Positions 24,726 through 35,591 of a stretch of 64,000 nt of DNA are shown here, in pieces. The stretch comes from Burkholderia cepacia (lineage in GTDB: Bacteria > Pseudomonadota > Gammaproteobacteria > Burkholderiales > Burkholderiaceae). How positions within the stretch are numbered: position 1 is the stretch's first letter; the number at the start of each line of letters is the position of its first letter. The DNA lies in NCBI RefSeq assembly GCF_001718835.1, contig NZ_CP013443.1, positions 3,658,001 through 3,722,000 of the forward strand, given 5' to 3'. The notes beneath the pieces are model-generated. The model worked only from the letters and a program-made list of their open reading frames with translations. It had not been told where the DNA came from and did no database searches. A program made the position numbers and the translations under genes.

Positions 24726-26201
24726 TCAGCCGAGCTTCTTCTTCAGCAGTTCGTTGACCTGCTGCGGATTGGCCTTGCCCTTGGTCGCCTTCATCGCCTG
24801 GCCGATCAGCGCGTTGAACGCCTTTTCCTTGCCCGCGCGGAATTCCTCGACCGACTTCGCGTTCGCCGCGAGCACTTCGTCGATGATCGCTTCCAGCGCG
24901 CCGGTGTCGGAGATCTGCTTCAGGCCCTTCGCGTCGATGATGCGGTCGGCCGCGCCTTCGTCGGTCGCCTTCTCGTCCCAGATCGTCGCGAAGATTTCCT
25001 TCGCGATCTTGTTCGAGATCGTGCCGTCGGCGATGCGCTGCAGCACGAGCGCGAGCTGCGCGGCCGACACGGGGATCGCGTCGATCTCGATGCCGTCGCG
25101 GTTCAGCTGCGACGACACGTCGCCCATCAGCCAGTTCGCGGCGATCTTCGCGTTCGCGGCGCCGGCCTTCGCGACCACGGACTCGAAGTACGCGGCCATC
25201 GCCTTGCTCGACGTCAGCACGCCCGCGTCGTACGCGGACACGCCGTACTGCTCGGCGAAGCGCTGCTGCATCGCGGCCGGCAGCTCGGGCATCCCGGACT
25301 GCACGCGCTCGATCCAGTCCTGGCCGATCACGAGCGGCATCAGGTCGGGGTCGGGGAAGTAGCGGTAGTCGTGCGCGTCTTCCTTGCTGCGCATCGAGCG
25401 CGTCTCGCGCTTGTCCGGATCGTACAGGCGCGTTTCCTGCACGACTTCGCCGCCGTCCTCGATCAGCTCGATCTGGCGACGCACTTCGTAGTTGATCGCT
25501 TCCTCGAGGAACCGGAACGAGTTCAGGTTCTTGATTTCCGCGCGCGTGCCGAACTTCTCCTGGCCGACCGGTCGCACCGACACGTTCGCGTCGCAGCGGA
25601 ACGAGCCTTCCTGCATGTTGCCGTCGCAGATGCCGAGCCACACGACGAGCCCGTGCAGCGCCTTCGCATAGGCCACGGCCTCGGCCGCGCTGCGCATTTC
25701 CGGCTCGGTGACGATCTCGAGCAGCGGCGTGCCCGCGCGGTTCAGGTCGATCCCGGTCATCCCGGCGAAGTCTTCATGCAGCGACTTGCCCGCGTCTTCC
25801 TCGAGGTGCGCGCGGGTCAGGTTGACGGTTTTCTCGTACGCTTCCTTGCCGGCCTTTTCGTTGGCGGGCACCTGGATCGTGATCTGGCCGCCCTGCACGA
25901 CCGGAATCTCGTACTGGCTGATCTGATAACCCTTCGGCAGATCGGGGTAGAAATAATTCTTGCGCGCGAAGATGCTGCGCGGCGCGATGGTCGAGCCGAT
26001 CGCGAGGCCGAAGCGGATCGCGCGCTCGACCGCGCCGCGGTTCAGCACCGGCAGCACGCCCGGCAGCGCCAGGTCGACCGGGCACGCCTGCGTGTTCGGC
26101 TCGGCGCCGAACTGCGTCGACGCGCCCGAGAAAATCTTCGAGACGGTCGACAGTTGCGCGTGCGTCTCGAGACCGATAACGACTTCCCACTGAGTAGCCA
26201 T
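24726..26201 (-). CDS. gatB: Asp-tRNA(Asn)/Glu-tRNA(Gln) amidotransferase subunit B
   Basis: 491 aa, full family length. GatB binds the misacylated tRNA and activates its side chain. The cradle domain shows IGLETHAQLSTVSKIFSGA and SRCDANVSVR-like SFRCDANVSVRPVG, followed by the helical and YqeY tail domains (ending ANPQQVNELLKKKLG). It follows gatA by 4 bp in the gatCAB operon. Confidence 0.97.
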   Translation of the reverse strand: MATQWEVVIGLETHAQLSTVSKIFSGASTQFGAEPNTQACPVDLALPGVLPVLNRGAVERAIRFGLAIGSTIAPRSIFARKNYFYPDLPKGYQISQYEIPVVQGGQITIQVPANEKAGKEAYEKTVNLTRAHLEEDAGKSLHEDFAGMTGIDLNRAGTPLLEIVTEPEMRSAAEAVAYAKALHGLVVWLGICDGNMQEGSFRCDANVSVRPVGQEKFGTRAEIKNLNSFRFLEEAINYEVRRQIELIEDGGEVVQETRLYDPDKRETRSMRSKEDAHDYRYFPDPDLMPLVIGQDWIERVQSGMPELPAAMQQRFAEQYGVSAYDAGVLTSSKAMAAYFESVVAKAGAANAKIAANWLMGDVSSQLNRDGIEIDAIPVSAAQLALVLQRIADGTISNKIAKEIFATIWDEKATDEGAADRIIDAKGLKQISDTGALEAIIDEVLAANAKSVEEFRAGKEKAFNALIGQAMKATKGKANPQQVNELLKKKLG

Positions 26202-26205
26202 ATGC

Positions 26206-27696
26206 TTACACCCCTGCCGGTACTTGCTTGTGCCAGTCGGTCGCGCGCTGGAACGCGTCGGCGACCTGCAGCATCCGGGCTTCGTTGAAATAGTTGCCGA
26301 TGATCTGCAGACCGACCGGGCGCTTCGCGTTCGCGCCGGCGCCGAAGCCGCACGGCACGCTCATGCCGGGCAGGCCCGCGAGGCTCACCGACAGCGTGTA
26401 GATATCCGCGAGATACATCTGCACCGGATCGTCGCCCTTCGAGCCGAGATCCCATGCGACCGTCGGCGACGCCGGGCCCATGATCACGTCGCAGGACTTG
26501 AACGCTTCCTGGAAATCGTTCGCGATGATGCGGCGGATCTTCTGCGCCTGCAGGTAGTACGCGTCGTAGTAGCCGTGCGACAGCACGTACGTGCCGACCA
26601 GGATCCGGCGCTTCACCTCGGGGCCGAAGCCTTCCGCGCGCGACTTCTTGTACATGTCGAGCAGGTCGCCGTATTGCGCGGCGCGGTGGCCGAAACGCAC
26701 GCCGTCGAAGCGCGACAGGTTCGACGATGCCTCGGCCGGCGCGATCACGTAATACACGGGGATCGACAGCTCCGTCTTCGGCAGCGACACCGGCACGAGC
26801 GTCGCGCCGAGCGCTTCATACTGCTTCAGTGCCGCGTCGATCGTCGCGCGTACGTCGTCGGCCAGGCCGGCGCCGAAATACTCGTTCGGCAAGCCGATGC
26901 GCAGGCCGGCGAGCGGCTTGCCCGCGTCGTTGCCGGCCGCCCACGGCTGGCCGAGGTGGCGCGTGAAGTCTTCGTCGTCGCGCTCGAGGCTCGTCGAGTC
27001 ACGCTCGTCGAAGCCGGCCATCGCGTTCAGCAGCAGCGCGCAGTCGGACGCGCTCTGCGCCATCGGGCCGCCCTGGTCGAGCGACGACGCGAACGCGATC
27101 ATCCCGTAGCGCGACACGCGGCCGTAGGTCGGCTTGATGCCCGTCACGCCCGCGAACGACGCGGGCTGGCGGATCGAGCCGCCGGTGTCGGTGCCGGTTG
27201 CCGCCGGCGCGAGGCGCGCGGCGACGGCGGCCGAACTGCCGCCCGAGCTGCCGCCCGGCACCGCGTTCGTGTCCCACGGGTTCTTCACCGCGCCGAACGC
27301 GGAATTCTCGTTGGACGAGCCCATCGCGAACTCGTCCATGTTGGTCTTGCCGAGCGTGACCATGCCGGCCGCCTGCAGGCGGGCGACGACGGTCGCGTCG
27401 AACGGGCTCTCGTAATTCGCGAGCATCTTCGAGCCGGCGGTCGAGCGCCAACCGCGCGTGACGAAGACGTCCTTGTGCGCGATCGGCAGGCCGGTCAGCG
27501 CGCCGCCCGCGCCGCGCGCGAGTTCGGCGTCGGCGGCTTTCGCCTGCGCGAGGGTGAGGTCGGCGTCGACGTGGACGAACGCGTTCAGGTCGCGCGCGGC
27601 GTCGATCCGTTTCAGATAGTGCTGCGCGAGCTCGACGGCCGAGCATTCCTTGGCGGCGAGCGCGGCGCGCAGTTCGGTCAGGCTTTTTGCGTGCAT
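26206..27696 (-). CDS. gatA: Asp-tRNA(Asn)/Glu-tRNA(Gln) amidotransferase subunit A
   Basis: 496 aa amidase-signature enzyme that releases ammonia from glutamine. The Lys-Ser-Ser triad is complete: Lys75 in AHKDVF, Ser150 in PGGSSGGSS and Ser174 in GTDTGGS. Lies between gatC and gatB in one operon. Confidence 0.97.
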   Translation of the reverse strand: MHAKSLTELRAALAAKECSAVELAQHYLKRIDAARDLNAFVHVDADLTLAQAKAADAELARGAGGALTGLPIAHKDVFVTRGWRSTAGSKMLANYESPFDATVVARLQAAGMVTLGKTNMDEFAMGSSNENSAFGAVKNPWDTNAVPGGSSGGSSAAVAARLAPAATGTDTGGSIRQPASFAGVTGIKPTYGRVSRYGMIAFASSLDQGGPMAQSASDCALLLNAMAGFDERDSTSLERDDEDFTRHLGQPWAAGNDAGKPLAGLRIGLPNEYFGAGLADDVRATIDAALKQYEALGATLVPVSLPKTELSIPVYYVIAPAEASSNLSRFDGVRFGHRAAQYGDLLDMYKKSRAEGFGPEVKRRILVGTYVLSHGYYDAYYLQAQKIRRIIANDFQEAFKSCDVIMGPASPTVAWDLGSKGDDPVQMYLADIYTLSVSLAGLPGMSVPCGFGAGANAKRPVGLQIIGNYFNEARMLQVADAFQRATDWHKQVPAGV

Positions 27697-27761
27697 TGAG
27701 TGGTTTTCCTGGGAATTCTGGGTGGCGCGCGGCGCTGGCCGGCGCGCTTGTCGTCGAATGC

Positions 27762-28061
27762 TTACTCGATCACCTTCGGCACGAGATAGAGGCCGTCCTG
27801 GACGGCCGGCGCCGGACGCTGGTTGTCGTCGCGATCGACGACTTCCGTCACGGCGTCGTCGCGCAGGCGCTGCGCGACTTCCTGGATCTGTTCGATCGGG
27901 TGGGCGAGCGGCGCGATGCCGGCGGTGTCGACCGCCTGCATCTGCTCGACGAGGCCGAAGAGATCATTGAGCTGGCCGAGCATGTGCTCGGCGTCGGCGT
28001 CGGCCATTTCGAGTCGCGCCAGGTGCGCGATGCGTTTCACATCGGTCAGGGTCAGGGCCAT
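27762..28061 (-). CDS. gatC: Asp-tRNA(Asn)/Glu-tRNA(Gln) amidotransferase subunit C
   Basis: 99 aa, typical GatC length. The N-terminal MALTLTDVKRIAHLARLEM is the family signature; the protein wraps between GatA and GatB. First gene of gatCAB, divergent from mreB. Confidence 0.95.
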   Translation of the reverse strand: MALTLTDVKRIAHLARLEMADADAEHMLGQLNDLFGLVEQMQAVDTAGIAPLAHPIEQIQEVAQRLRDDAVTEVVDRDDNQRPAPAVQDGLYLVPKVIE

Positions 28062-28428
28062 GCGATCACCGGAAAAACAAGACTGCGCAATGCATCGAAA
28101 GCAGCACTGCGGCGGGGGGTTGGAGGGTGCGATCCCACCCTCAAAAATCGGGGCCGAAGCGGCAAAAATACCGCCCGTTTCGATTCAAATACCGTGAAAT
28201 TATAAGGTATCATTACGCGTTCGACCCAAACCCGGCAGCCTTTTCCCGCACCGTTTCGCCCCGCTTCGGCAACCCGTGCGTGCTTCGTGCGATCCCCGGT
28301 AGACATCACTCGCAGCTTCGTGCGCCGCGGCGGCCGCTTCCGCCACGCTTCCCGAGGCTGTTATTTTTTCCGCTGCCGCCCTCAGCGCTCGCTATGCAGG
28401 GCCGGCCCAGAGCGAAACAGGATTCTGA
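28062..28428. promoter_or_regulatory. Divergent control region of gatCAB and the mreB operon
   Basis: On the plus strand TTTCGA (28178-28183) and TATAAG (28201-28206) are 17 bp apart and make a reasonable promoter for mreB, which would give a leader of about 220 bases. A 7-bp hairpin (GAGGGTG/CACCCTC, about 28123-28142) lies in the gatC leader. No gene is seen. Confidence 0.4.
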
Positions 28429-29472
<1,044 letters not shown>

Positions 29473-29599
29473 TCGTCTAGGCAGTCTTTCCTGACATGAC
29501 GCACCCGCGGCGTGGCCGGCTCGCTCATTCAGAACGAACCGCCGCGCCGTTTGCGCGTCTGAGCTTCATTTAACCGATCATTCGCGCCCGGCGCCGACC

Positions 29600-30703
29600 A
29601 TGGAATACAGTCCGCCGCCCCTCTTCAAGCAAGGCCCGCCCGCGCTCGCGCGGCTCATCTTTTTCGTCGCCGTCGCGATCGCACTGCTGGTGTCGGACGC
29701 GCGCTTCAACACGCTCGAAATCGTCCGCGGCGTGCTCGGCACCGTGCTCTATCCGCTGCAGCGCGTCGCGCTCGTGCCGCGCGACCTGTTCATGGGCGCG
29801 GCCGACATCGCCGTCACCGGCGCGTCGTTGCGCCACGACAACGACGATCTCCGCAAGCGCAACCTTCAGCTGTCCACGCAGGCCAACCAGGCCGCTGTGC
29901 TCGCGCAGGAGAACGCGCACCTGCGCGCCGTGCTCGAGCTGCGCCAGCACATCGCGACGCAATCGACGCCGGCCGAGATCCAGTACGACACGAGCGATCC
30001 GTTCACGCAGAAGATCGTGATCGGCCAGGGTTCGCAGCAGGGCATCCAGAACGGCGCGCCCGTCGTCAGCGAGAACGGCGTGGTCGGCCAGGTCACGCGC
30101 GTGTTCCCGCTGCAGTCCGAGGTCACGCTGGTCACCGACCGCGATCTCGCGATTCCCGTGCAGGTGCTGCGCACCGGCCTGCGCAGCGTGATCTACGGCA
30201 CGCCGAAGGGCGATTCGCTCGACCTGCGCTTCGTGCCGACGAGCGCGGATCTCGTCGTCGGCGACGAGCTCGTCACCAGCGGCCTCGACGGCGTCTATCC
30301 GCCCGGCTTGCCGGTCGCGAAGGTCGTACGCGTCGACAAGCTCGCCGATACCGCATTCGCGCGCGTGACCTGCGCGCCGATCGCCGCCGTGCGCGGCGCG
30401 CGCCAGATGCTCGTGCTGCATTACCAGAACGACATCCCGCCGCGCCCGGCCGAGCCCGATCCGGCCGCCGACAAGAACGCGAAGGGCGGCAAGAAGGCCG
30501 CGAAGGGCGCCGCCAAGGGCGAAAAGGGTGACAAAGGCGACAAGGCGGCCGACGCGGGCGCGAAGCCGGCGGCCGGCGCCGCGGCCCAGCCCGGCGCGAC
30601 GCCCGCGCCGGCTGCGCCCGCCGCCCCCGCGGCCCCAGCCGCAACGGCCAAGCCCGCCGCGCCCGCGAAGCCCGCGGCCGGGCAACCAGGAGCCCAGCGA
30701 TGA
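29600..30703 (+). CDS. mreC: Rod-shape protein MreC
   Basis: 367 aa bitopic protein: one membrane span near residues 17-32 (LIFFVAVAIALLVSDA), a coiled coil (~70-110), and the paired beta-barrel periplasmic domains (IGQGSQQGIQNGAPVVSENG, VTLVTDRDLAIPV). The last ~90 residues are a low-complexity Lys/Ala/Pro-rich tail, longer than in E. coli MreC. Overlaps mreD by ATGA. Confidence 0.95.
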   Translation: MEYSPPPLFKQGPPALARLIFFVAVAIALLVSDARFNTLEIVRGVLGTVLYPLQRVALVPRDLFMGAADIAVTGASLRHDNDDLRKRNLQLSTQANQAAVLAQENAHLRAVLELRQHIATQSTPAEIQYDTSDPFTQKIVIGQGSQQGIQNGAPVVSENGVVGQVTRVFPLQSEVTLVTDRDLAIPVQVLRTGLRSVIYGTPKGDSLDLRFVPTSADLVVGDELVTSGLDGVYPPGLPVAKVVRVDKLADTAFARVTCAPIAAVRGARQMLVLHYQNDIPPRPAEPDPAADKNAKGGKKAAKGAAKGEKGDKGDKAADAGAKPAAGAAAQPGATPAPAAPAAPAAPAATAKPAAPAKPAAGQPGAQR

Positions 30704-31212
30704 ATCGCCCGCAATACATCCTGCAGCCGGTCAATCCGTACTTCATCGTCTTCAGCCTCGCCGCCGCGTTCCTGCTGAACCTGATGCCGTGGGGCCGCCT
30801 GCCCGGCGTGCCCGACTTCGTCGCGCTCGTGCTGCTGTTCTGGAACATCCACCAGCCGCGCAAGGTCGGGATGGGTGTCGCGTTCGCGCTCGGCATCCTG
30901 ATGGACGTGCATGACGCGGGGCTGCTCGGCGAGCATGCGCTCGCCTATACGCTGCTGTCGTACGGCGCGATCACGATCCACCGTCGCGTGCTGTGGATGC
31001 CGATCGGCGTGCAGGTGCTGTACGTCACGCCGCTGCTGGTCGTCGCGCAGCTCGTTCCGTTCGTGATCCGCCTCGTGATGGGCGCCGCGTTCCCGGGCTG
31101 GCGCTATCTGGTCGACGGCTTCGTCGAGGCCGCGCTGTGGCCGATCGCGAGCCACCTGCTGCTGATGCCGCAACGCCGCCCGGTCGATCCGGACGATACG
31201 CGCCCCATCTGA
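30700..31212 (+). CDS. mreD: Rod-shape protein MreD
   Basis: 170 aa with five or so membrane spans (YFIVFSLAAAFLLNLMPWG, ALVLLFWNIHQPRKVGMGVAF, LGILMDVHDAGLLGEHAL). GILMDV.DA.LLGxHAL is the family signature. Part of the mreBCD-mrdA-rodA elongation cluster. Confidence 0.94.
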   Translation: MNRPQYILQPVNPYFIVFSLAAAFLLNLMPWGRLPGVPDFVALVLLFWNIHQPRKVGMGVAFALGILMDVHDAGLLGEHALAYTLLSYGAITIHRRVLWMPIGVQVLYVTPLLVVAQLVPFVIRLVMGAAFPGWRYLVDGFVEAALWPIASHLLLMPQRRPVDPDDTRPI

Positions 31213-31303
31213 GCCGCAGCCGCGCCGCCAGGACCTGCCTTGAACCCCCGCCGCCCTTTCGCCCGCCGGACTTTCGCGCGCGGCTCCGCTCGCCCCTGAC
31301 CGC

Positions 31304-33601
31304 ATGACCGAATTCAACGACACCCAACAGCAGCTCTCGAAGTTCCGCCTGCGCGTCGCGGCGGCAGGCGTGTTCGTGTTCGTCTGCTTCGGGCTGCTCG
31401 CGAGCCGCTTCTTCTACCTGCAGTTGATGCAGCACGGCAAATACGCGCTGCAGGCCGAGGAAAACCGCATCTCGGTTGCACCGATCGTGCCGAACCGCGG
31501 GATCATCACCGACCGCAACGGCGTGATCCTCGCGAAGAACTATTCGGCCTATACGCTCGAGATCACGCCGTCGAAGCTCGACGACACGCTCGAGAACACG
31601 ATCGACAAGCTGTCCGAGATCATCCCGATCGACGCGCGCGACCGCCGCCGCTTCAAGAAGCTGCAGGAAGACTCGAAGAACTTCGAGAGCCTGCCGATCC
31701 GCACCCGGCTCACCGACGAGGAAGTCGCGCGTTTCACCGCGCAGCGCTTCCGCTTCCCCGGCGTCGACGTGCGGGCGCGGCTGTTCCGCCAATATCCGCT
31801 CGGCACGACGGCCGCGCACGTGATCGGCTACATCGGCCGGATCTCGAAGCGCGACCAGGATCGCATCGACGCGATGAGCGACGACAACGACAGCGACCAG
31901 GAAAACTACGATCCGCGCCGCGACGCGAACAACTACAAGGGCACCGACTACATCGGCAAGATCGGCGTCGAGCAGAGCTACGAAACCGAGCTGCACGGGC
32001 TGACGGGCTTCGAGGAAGTCGAGGTGACGGCCGGCGGCCGGCCGGTGCGCACGCTGTCTCGCACGCAGGCGACGCCCGGCAACAACCTCGTGCTGTCGCT
32101 CGACATCGGGCTGCAGCAGGTCGCCGAGCAGGCGTTCGCCGGCAAGCGCGGCGCGCTGGTCGCGATCGAGCCGAAGACGGGCGACGTGCTCGCGTTCGTG
32201 TCGTCGCCGAGCTTCGACCCGAACTCGTTCGTCGACGGCATCGACCAGCAGACCTGGGACGAGCTGAACAACTCGACCGACAAGCCGCTGCTGAACCGCC
32301 CGCTGCACGGCACCTACCCGCCCGGCTCGACGTACAAGCCGTTCATGGCACTCGCCGGGCTGACGCTCGGCAAGCGCACGCCGGGCTGGGGTTTCCAGGA
32401 TCCCGGCTACTTCACGTTCGGCGGCCACACGTTCCGCAACGACGTGCGCTCGGGCCAGGGCTGGGTCGACATGAACAAGGCGATCATGGTGTCGAACGAC
32501 ACCTACTTCTACATGCTCGCGCGCGACCTCGGCGTGAACTCGATCGCGAACTTCATGAAGCCGTTCGGCTTCGGCCAGATCACCGGGATCGACATCCAGG
32601 GCGAGGCGCGCGGGATCCTGCCGTCGACCGACTGGAAGAAGAAGGCGTTCAAGAAGGCCGCGCAGCAGAAGTGGTTCGACGGCGAGACGATCAGCCTCGG
32701 GATCGGCCAGGGCTACAACTCGTTCACGATCCTGCAGCTCGCGCACGCGACCGCGACGCTCGCGAACAACGGCGTCGTGATGAAACCTCACCTGGTGAAG
32801 GAAGTCGAGGACCCGATCACGCGCGGGCGCCGCCTGACCGTGCCGAAGGAAAGCGAAGTGATCCCGCTCAAGCAGGCCGACATCGACGTCGTGAAGCGCG
32901 GGATGGAGAACGTGATCGAGAACCCGTCCGGCACCGCGTACAAGGTGTTCCGCGGCGCGCCGTACCTCGCCGCCGGCAAGACCGGCACCGCGCAGGTGTT
33001 CTCGCTGCAAGGCTCCAACTACAAGGGTCACCTGCTCGCCGAGCACCTGCGCGACCACGCGCTGTTCATCGCGTACGCGCCGGTCGACCATCCGCAGATC
33101 GCCATCGCGCTGGTCGTCGAGAACGGCGGCTGGGGGGCGCAGGCCGCGGGCCCGATCGCGCGCCGCGTGCTCGACTTCTACCTCGTCGATCGCCAGAACC
33201 CGCAGAACGAGGCTGCGGCCGTGGCGGCCGCGGCGTCGGCGACCGAACCCGTCAACGCGCCGGTGATCGGCGACGCGTCGAAGGCCGTCACCGTCGCGGC
33301 CGGCTTCACGGCGCTGCCGCAGCCGGTCGTGCCGAGCGCGGCCAGTGCGGCGGAAGCGGCGTCGGGCGCATCGGCGCCGGGCGCGAATCCCGCATCGGGC
33401 GCGAACGCCGCCGAGCTTTCCGCGCCCGTCACGGCAAGCGCCGCGGCGCCGGCCGCCGCGAGCATGCCGCCGTTCCGGCGCATGCCGCATCGGCCGCACA
33501 AGCCGGCCGGCGAAGCGCAGCCGCTCGCCGCCGCGCCACGCAACGACAACCACCGTGCAGCGCCCGCCGCGAAGGCGGCGGACGCCGGCACCGCTCATTA
33601 A
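31304..33601 (+). CDS. mrdA: Penicillin-binding protein 2 (peptidoglycan transpeptidase)
   Basis: 765 aa class B PBP of the elongasome. One N-terminal membrane span (AAGVFVFVCFGLLASRFFYL) is followed by the pedestal domain and the transpeptidase domain. The transpeptidase active-site motifs are STYK with Ser342, SND in VSNDTYFY, and KTGT at 559-562. An Ala/Pro-rich tail of ~130 residues follows the catalytic domain and is longer than in E. coli. Directly upstream of rodA, its glycosyltransferase partner. Confidence 0.97.
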   Translation: MTEFNDTQQQLSKFRLRVAAAGVFVFVCFGLLASRFFYLQLMQHGKYALQAEENRISVAPIVPNRGIITDRNGVILAKNYSAYTLEITPSKLDDTLENTIDKLSEIIPIDARDRRRFKKLQEDSKNFESLPIRTRLTDEEVARFTAQRFRFPGVDVRARLFRQYPLGTTAAHVIGYIGRISKRDQDRIDAMSDDNDSDQENYDPRRDANNYKGTDYIGKIGVEQSYETELHGLTGFEEVEVTAGGRPVRTLSRTQATPGNNLVLSLDIGLQQVAEQAFAGKRGALVAIEPKTGDVLAFVSSPSFDPNSFVDGIDQQTWDELNNSTDKPLLNRPLHGTYPPGSTYKPFMALAGLTLGKRTPGWGFQDPGYFTFGGHTFRNDVRSGQGWVDMNKAIMVSNDTYFYMLARDLGVNSIANFMKPFGFGQITGIDIQGEARGILPSTDWKKKAFKKAAQQKWFDGETISLGIGQGYNSFTILQLAHATATLANNGVVMKPHLVKEVEDPITRGRRLTVPKESEVIPLKQADIDVVKRGMENVIENPSGTAYKVFRGAPYLAAGKTGTAQVFSLQGSNYKGHLLAEHLRDHALFIAYAPVDHPQIAIALVVENGGWGAQAAGPIARRVLDFYLVDRQNPQNEAAAVAAAASATEPVNAPVIGDASKAVTVAAGFTALPQPVVPSAASAAEAASGASAPGANPASGANAAELSAPVTASAAAPAAASMPPFRRMPHRPHKPAGEAQPLAAAPRNDNHRAAPAAKAADAGTAH

Positions 33602-33612
33602 CGGAGAAAGGC

Positions 33613-34761
33613 ATGCAATTCGACAAGCGCGCCTGGCTCGACAAGATCAAGCAGATGTTCGCGGGCTTCGACCGCCCGCTCGCCCTCATCGTGTTCCTGC
33701 TGCTGTGCGTCGGCATCGTCACGCTGTACAGCGCGAGCATCGACATGCCGGGCCGCGTCGAGGATCAGCTGCGCAACATCCTGCTCACGTTCGTGCTGAT
33801 GTGGGTGATCGCCAACATCCCGCCGACCACGCTGATGCGTTTCGCGGTCCCGCTCTACACGTTCGGGGTCGCGCTATTGATCGCGGTCGCGCTGTTCGGG
33901 ATGACCAAGAAGGGCGCGAAGCGCTGGCTGAACGTCGGCGTCGTGATCCAGCCGTCGGAGATCCTCAAGATCGCGACCCCGCTGATGCTCGCGTGGTACT
34001 ACCAGCGCCGCGAAGGCGGGCTGCGCTGGTACGACTTCGTCGCCGCGTTCGGGATCCTGATGGTGCCGGTCGGCCTGATCGCCAAGCAGCCCGACCTCGG
34101 CACCGGCCTGCTCGTGTTCGCGGCCGGCTTCTTCGTGATCTACCTCGCCGGCCTGTCGTTCAAGCTGATCGTGCCGGTGCTCGTCGCGGGCGTGATCGCG
34201 GTCGGCTCGATCGCCGTGTTCGAAGAACGCATCTGCCAGCCCGAAGTGCAGTGGCCGCTGATGCACGATTACCAGAAGCACCGCGTGTGCACGCTGCTCG
34301 ACCCGACTTCCGACCCGCTCGGCAAGGGCTTCCACACGATCCAGGCCGTGATCGCGATCGGCTCGGGCGGCGTGCTCGGCAAGGGCTACCTGAAAGGCAC
34401 GCAGGCGCACCTCGAGTTCATTCCGGAGAAGCACACCGACTTCATCTTCGCGGTGTTCTCCGAGGAATGGGGGCTCGTCGGCGGGCTCGTGCTGCTGACG
34501 CTTTACATGGCGCTGATCGCACGCGGGCTCTACATCGCCGCGCAGGGCGCGACGCTGTTCGGCCGTCTGCTCGCGGGCTCGCTCACGCTCGCGTTCTTCG
34601 TCTATGCGTTCGTCAACATCGGGATGGTGAGCGGCGTGCTGCCGGTCGTCGGCGTGCCGCTGCCGTTCATGAGTTACGGCGGTACGGCGCTCACGACGCT
34701 CGGCATCGCGATCGGGATGATCATGAGCGTCGGGCGGCAGCGGCGGTTGATGAAGAGCTGA
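33613..34761 (+). CDS. mrdB: Peptidoglycan glycosyltransferase RodA (SEDS family)
   Basis: 382 aa, about ten membrane spans. SEDS motifs are visible: YSASIDMPGR after the first span, KQPDLGTGLLVF with the catalytic-site Asp region, and VPLPFMSYGGTALTTLG near the C-terminus. Start at 33613 (MQFDKRAWLD), 11 bp after the mrdA stop. Polymerises glycan strands with PBP2. Confidence 0.97.
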   Translation: MQFDKRAWLDKIKQMFAGFDRPLALIVFLLLCVGIVTLYSASIDMPGRVEDQLRNILLTFVLMWVIANIPPTTLMRFAVPLYTFGVALLIAVALFGMTKKGAKRWLNVGVVIQPSEILKIATPLMLAWYYQRREGGLRWYDFVAAFGILMVPVGLIAKQPDLGTGLLVFAAGFFVIYLAGLSFKLIVPVLVAGVIAVGSIAVFEERICQPEVQWPLMHDYQKHRVCTLLDPTSDPLGKGFHTIQAVIAIGSGGVLGKGYLKGTQAHLEFIPEKHTDFIFAVFSEEWGLVGGLVLLTLYMALIARGLYIAAQGATLFGRLLAGSLTLAFFVYAFVNIGMVSGVLPVVGVPLPFMSYGGTALTTLGIAIGMIMSVGRQRRLMKS

Positions 34762-34782
34762 CCCGCGCGGAAAATCAACCCG

Positions 34783-34835
34783 AAGCGGCGCATCATGCGC
34801 CGCTTTGTCATTGCAGCGGCGCCTCGTGCGCCGCT
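34783..34835. terminator. Two tandem hairpins after rodA
   Basis: AAGCGGCGCA/TGCGCCGCTT (34783-34792 and 34796-34805) and AGCGGCGC/GCGCCGCT (34815-34822 and 34828-34835) form two stems in a row between convergent rodA and the Sel1 gene. They arise from an imperfect ~30-bp tandem duplication that runs into the Sel1 gene's 3' end. Confidence 0.7.
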
Positions 34836-34838
34836 TCG

Positions 34839-35591
34839 TCATTGCGGCGGCGCCGCGCCGGCACCGCCGCCGCTCGCCGGACCCTGCGCCTTCACGCGTT
34901 CGCTGAGCTCCTTGAATTTCAGCCCGGCCGTCTCGTCGCCCTGCGCGGCCGCCGCCGCGTAATACGCCCGCGCGATGTTCAGGTTCTGCGCGACGCCGTC
35001 GCCGCCGCGCTCGTAGAACGACGCGGTCACGTACTGCGCGGTCGGCTCGCCCGCGTCGGCGGCCTGCTTGTACCACGCGAACGCCTGCCGGTTGTCGCGC
35101 GGCGTGCCGCGCCCGTCGAGGAACTGGTTCGCGAGCGACAGCTCGGCCTGCACGTGCCCCTGCTTCGCCGCGCGCAGGAACCAGCGGTGCGCTTCGGCCG
35201 GATTGCGCGCGACGAACTCGCCGTCGTCGAACATCCGGCCGTACACGTATTGCGCATGCGACATGTTCGCCTCGGCCGCGCGCTTCAGCCAGCGCAACCC
35301 TTCGTCGACGTTCGCGGTCACGCCTTCGCCCGTCAGCAGCATCATCGCGTAGTTGAATTGCGCGAGACGATCGCCGCGCTCGGCCGCGTCGCGGAACTGC
35401 ACCAGCGCCGCCCGGAAATTGCCCGCGTTGTAATCGGCGATCGCGGACTCCGTCTCGCGCGCCGGCTCCGGCTGCGCTCGCGCGCCCTGCGCGAACGCCG
35501 CGCCGCAGACGGCCCACAGGCCGAGCGCCGCGCCGCCCGCCCGCAGCGCGCGCGCGCAGTTGCGGCGACACGCGCCGGCGCTTGCGCTCAT
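34839..35591 (-). CDS. Exported Sel1-repeat (TPR-like) protein
   Basis: 250 aa. An N-terminal hydrophobic signal region (GGAALGLWAVCGAAFAQG) precedes four to five Sel1 repeats, such as AQYVYGRMFDDGEFVARNPAEA and AELSLANQFLDGRGTPRD. Sel1 proteins act as protein-binding scaffolds; the partner is unknown. It overlaps the aldolase gene upstream by 4 bp (ATGA), which is odd for two unrelated products. A Gly/Ala/Pro tail (GGGAGAAPPQ) comes from the terminal DNA repeat. Confidence 0.88.
   Translation of the reverse strand: MSASAGACRRNCARALRAGGAALGLWAVCGAAFAQGARAQPEPARETESAIADYNAGNFRAALVQFRDAAERGDRLAQFNYAMMLLTGEGVTANVDEGLRWLKRAAEANMSHAQYVYGRMFDDGEFVARNPAEAHRWFLRAAKQGHVQAELSLANQFLDGRGTPRDNRQAFAWYKQAADAGEPTAQYVTASFYERGGDGVAQNLNIARAYYAAAAAQGDETAGLKFKELSERVKAQGPASGGGAGAAPPQ

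Noticed and set aside
31025..33598. 857-aa frame antisense to mreD-mrdA
   Set aside because: Shadow of mrdA; composition artefact only.
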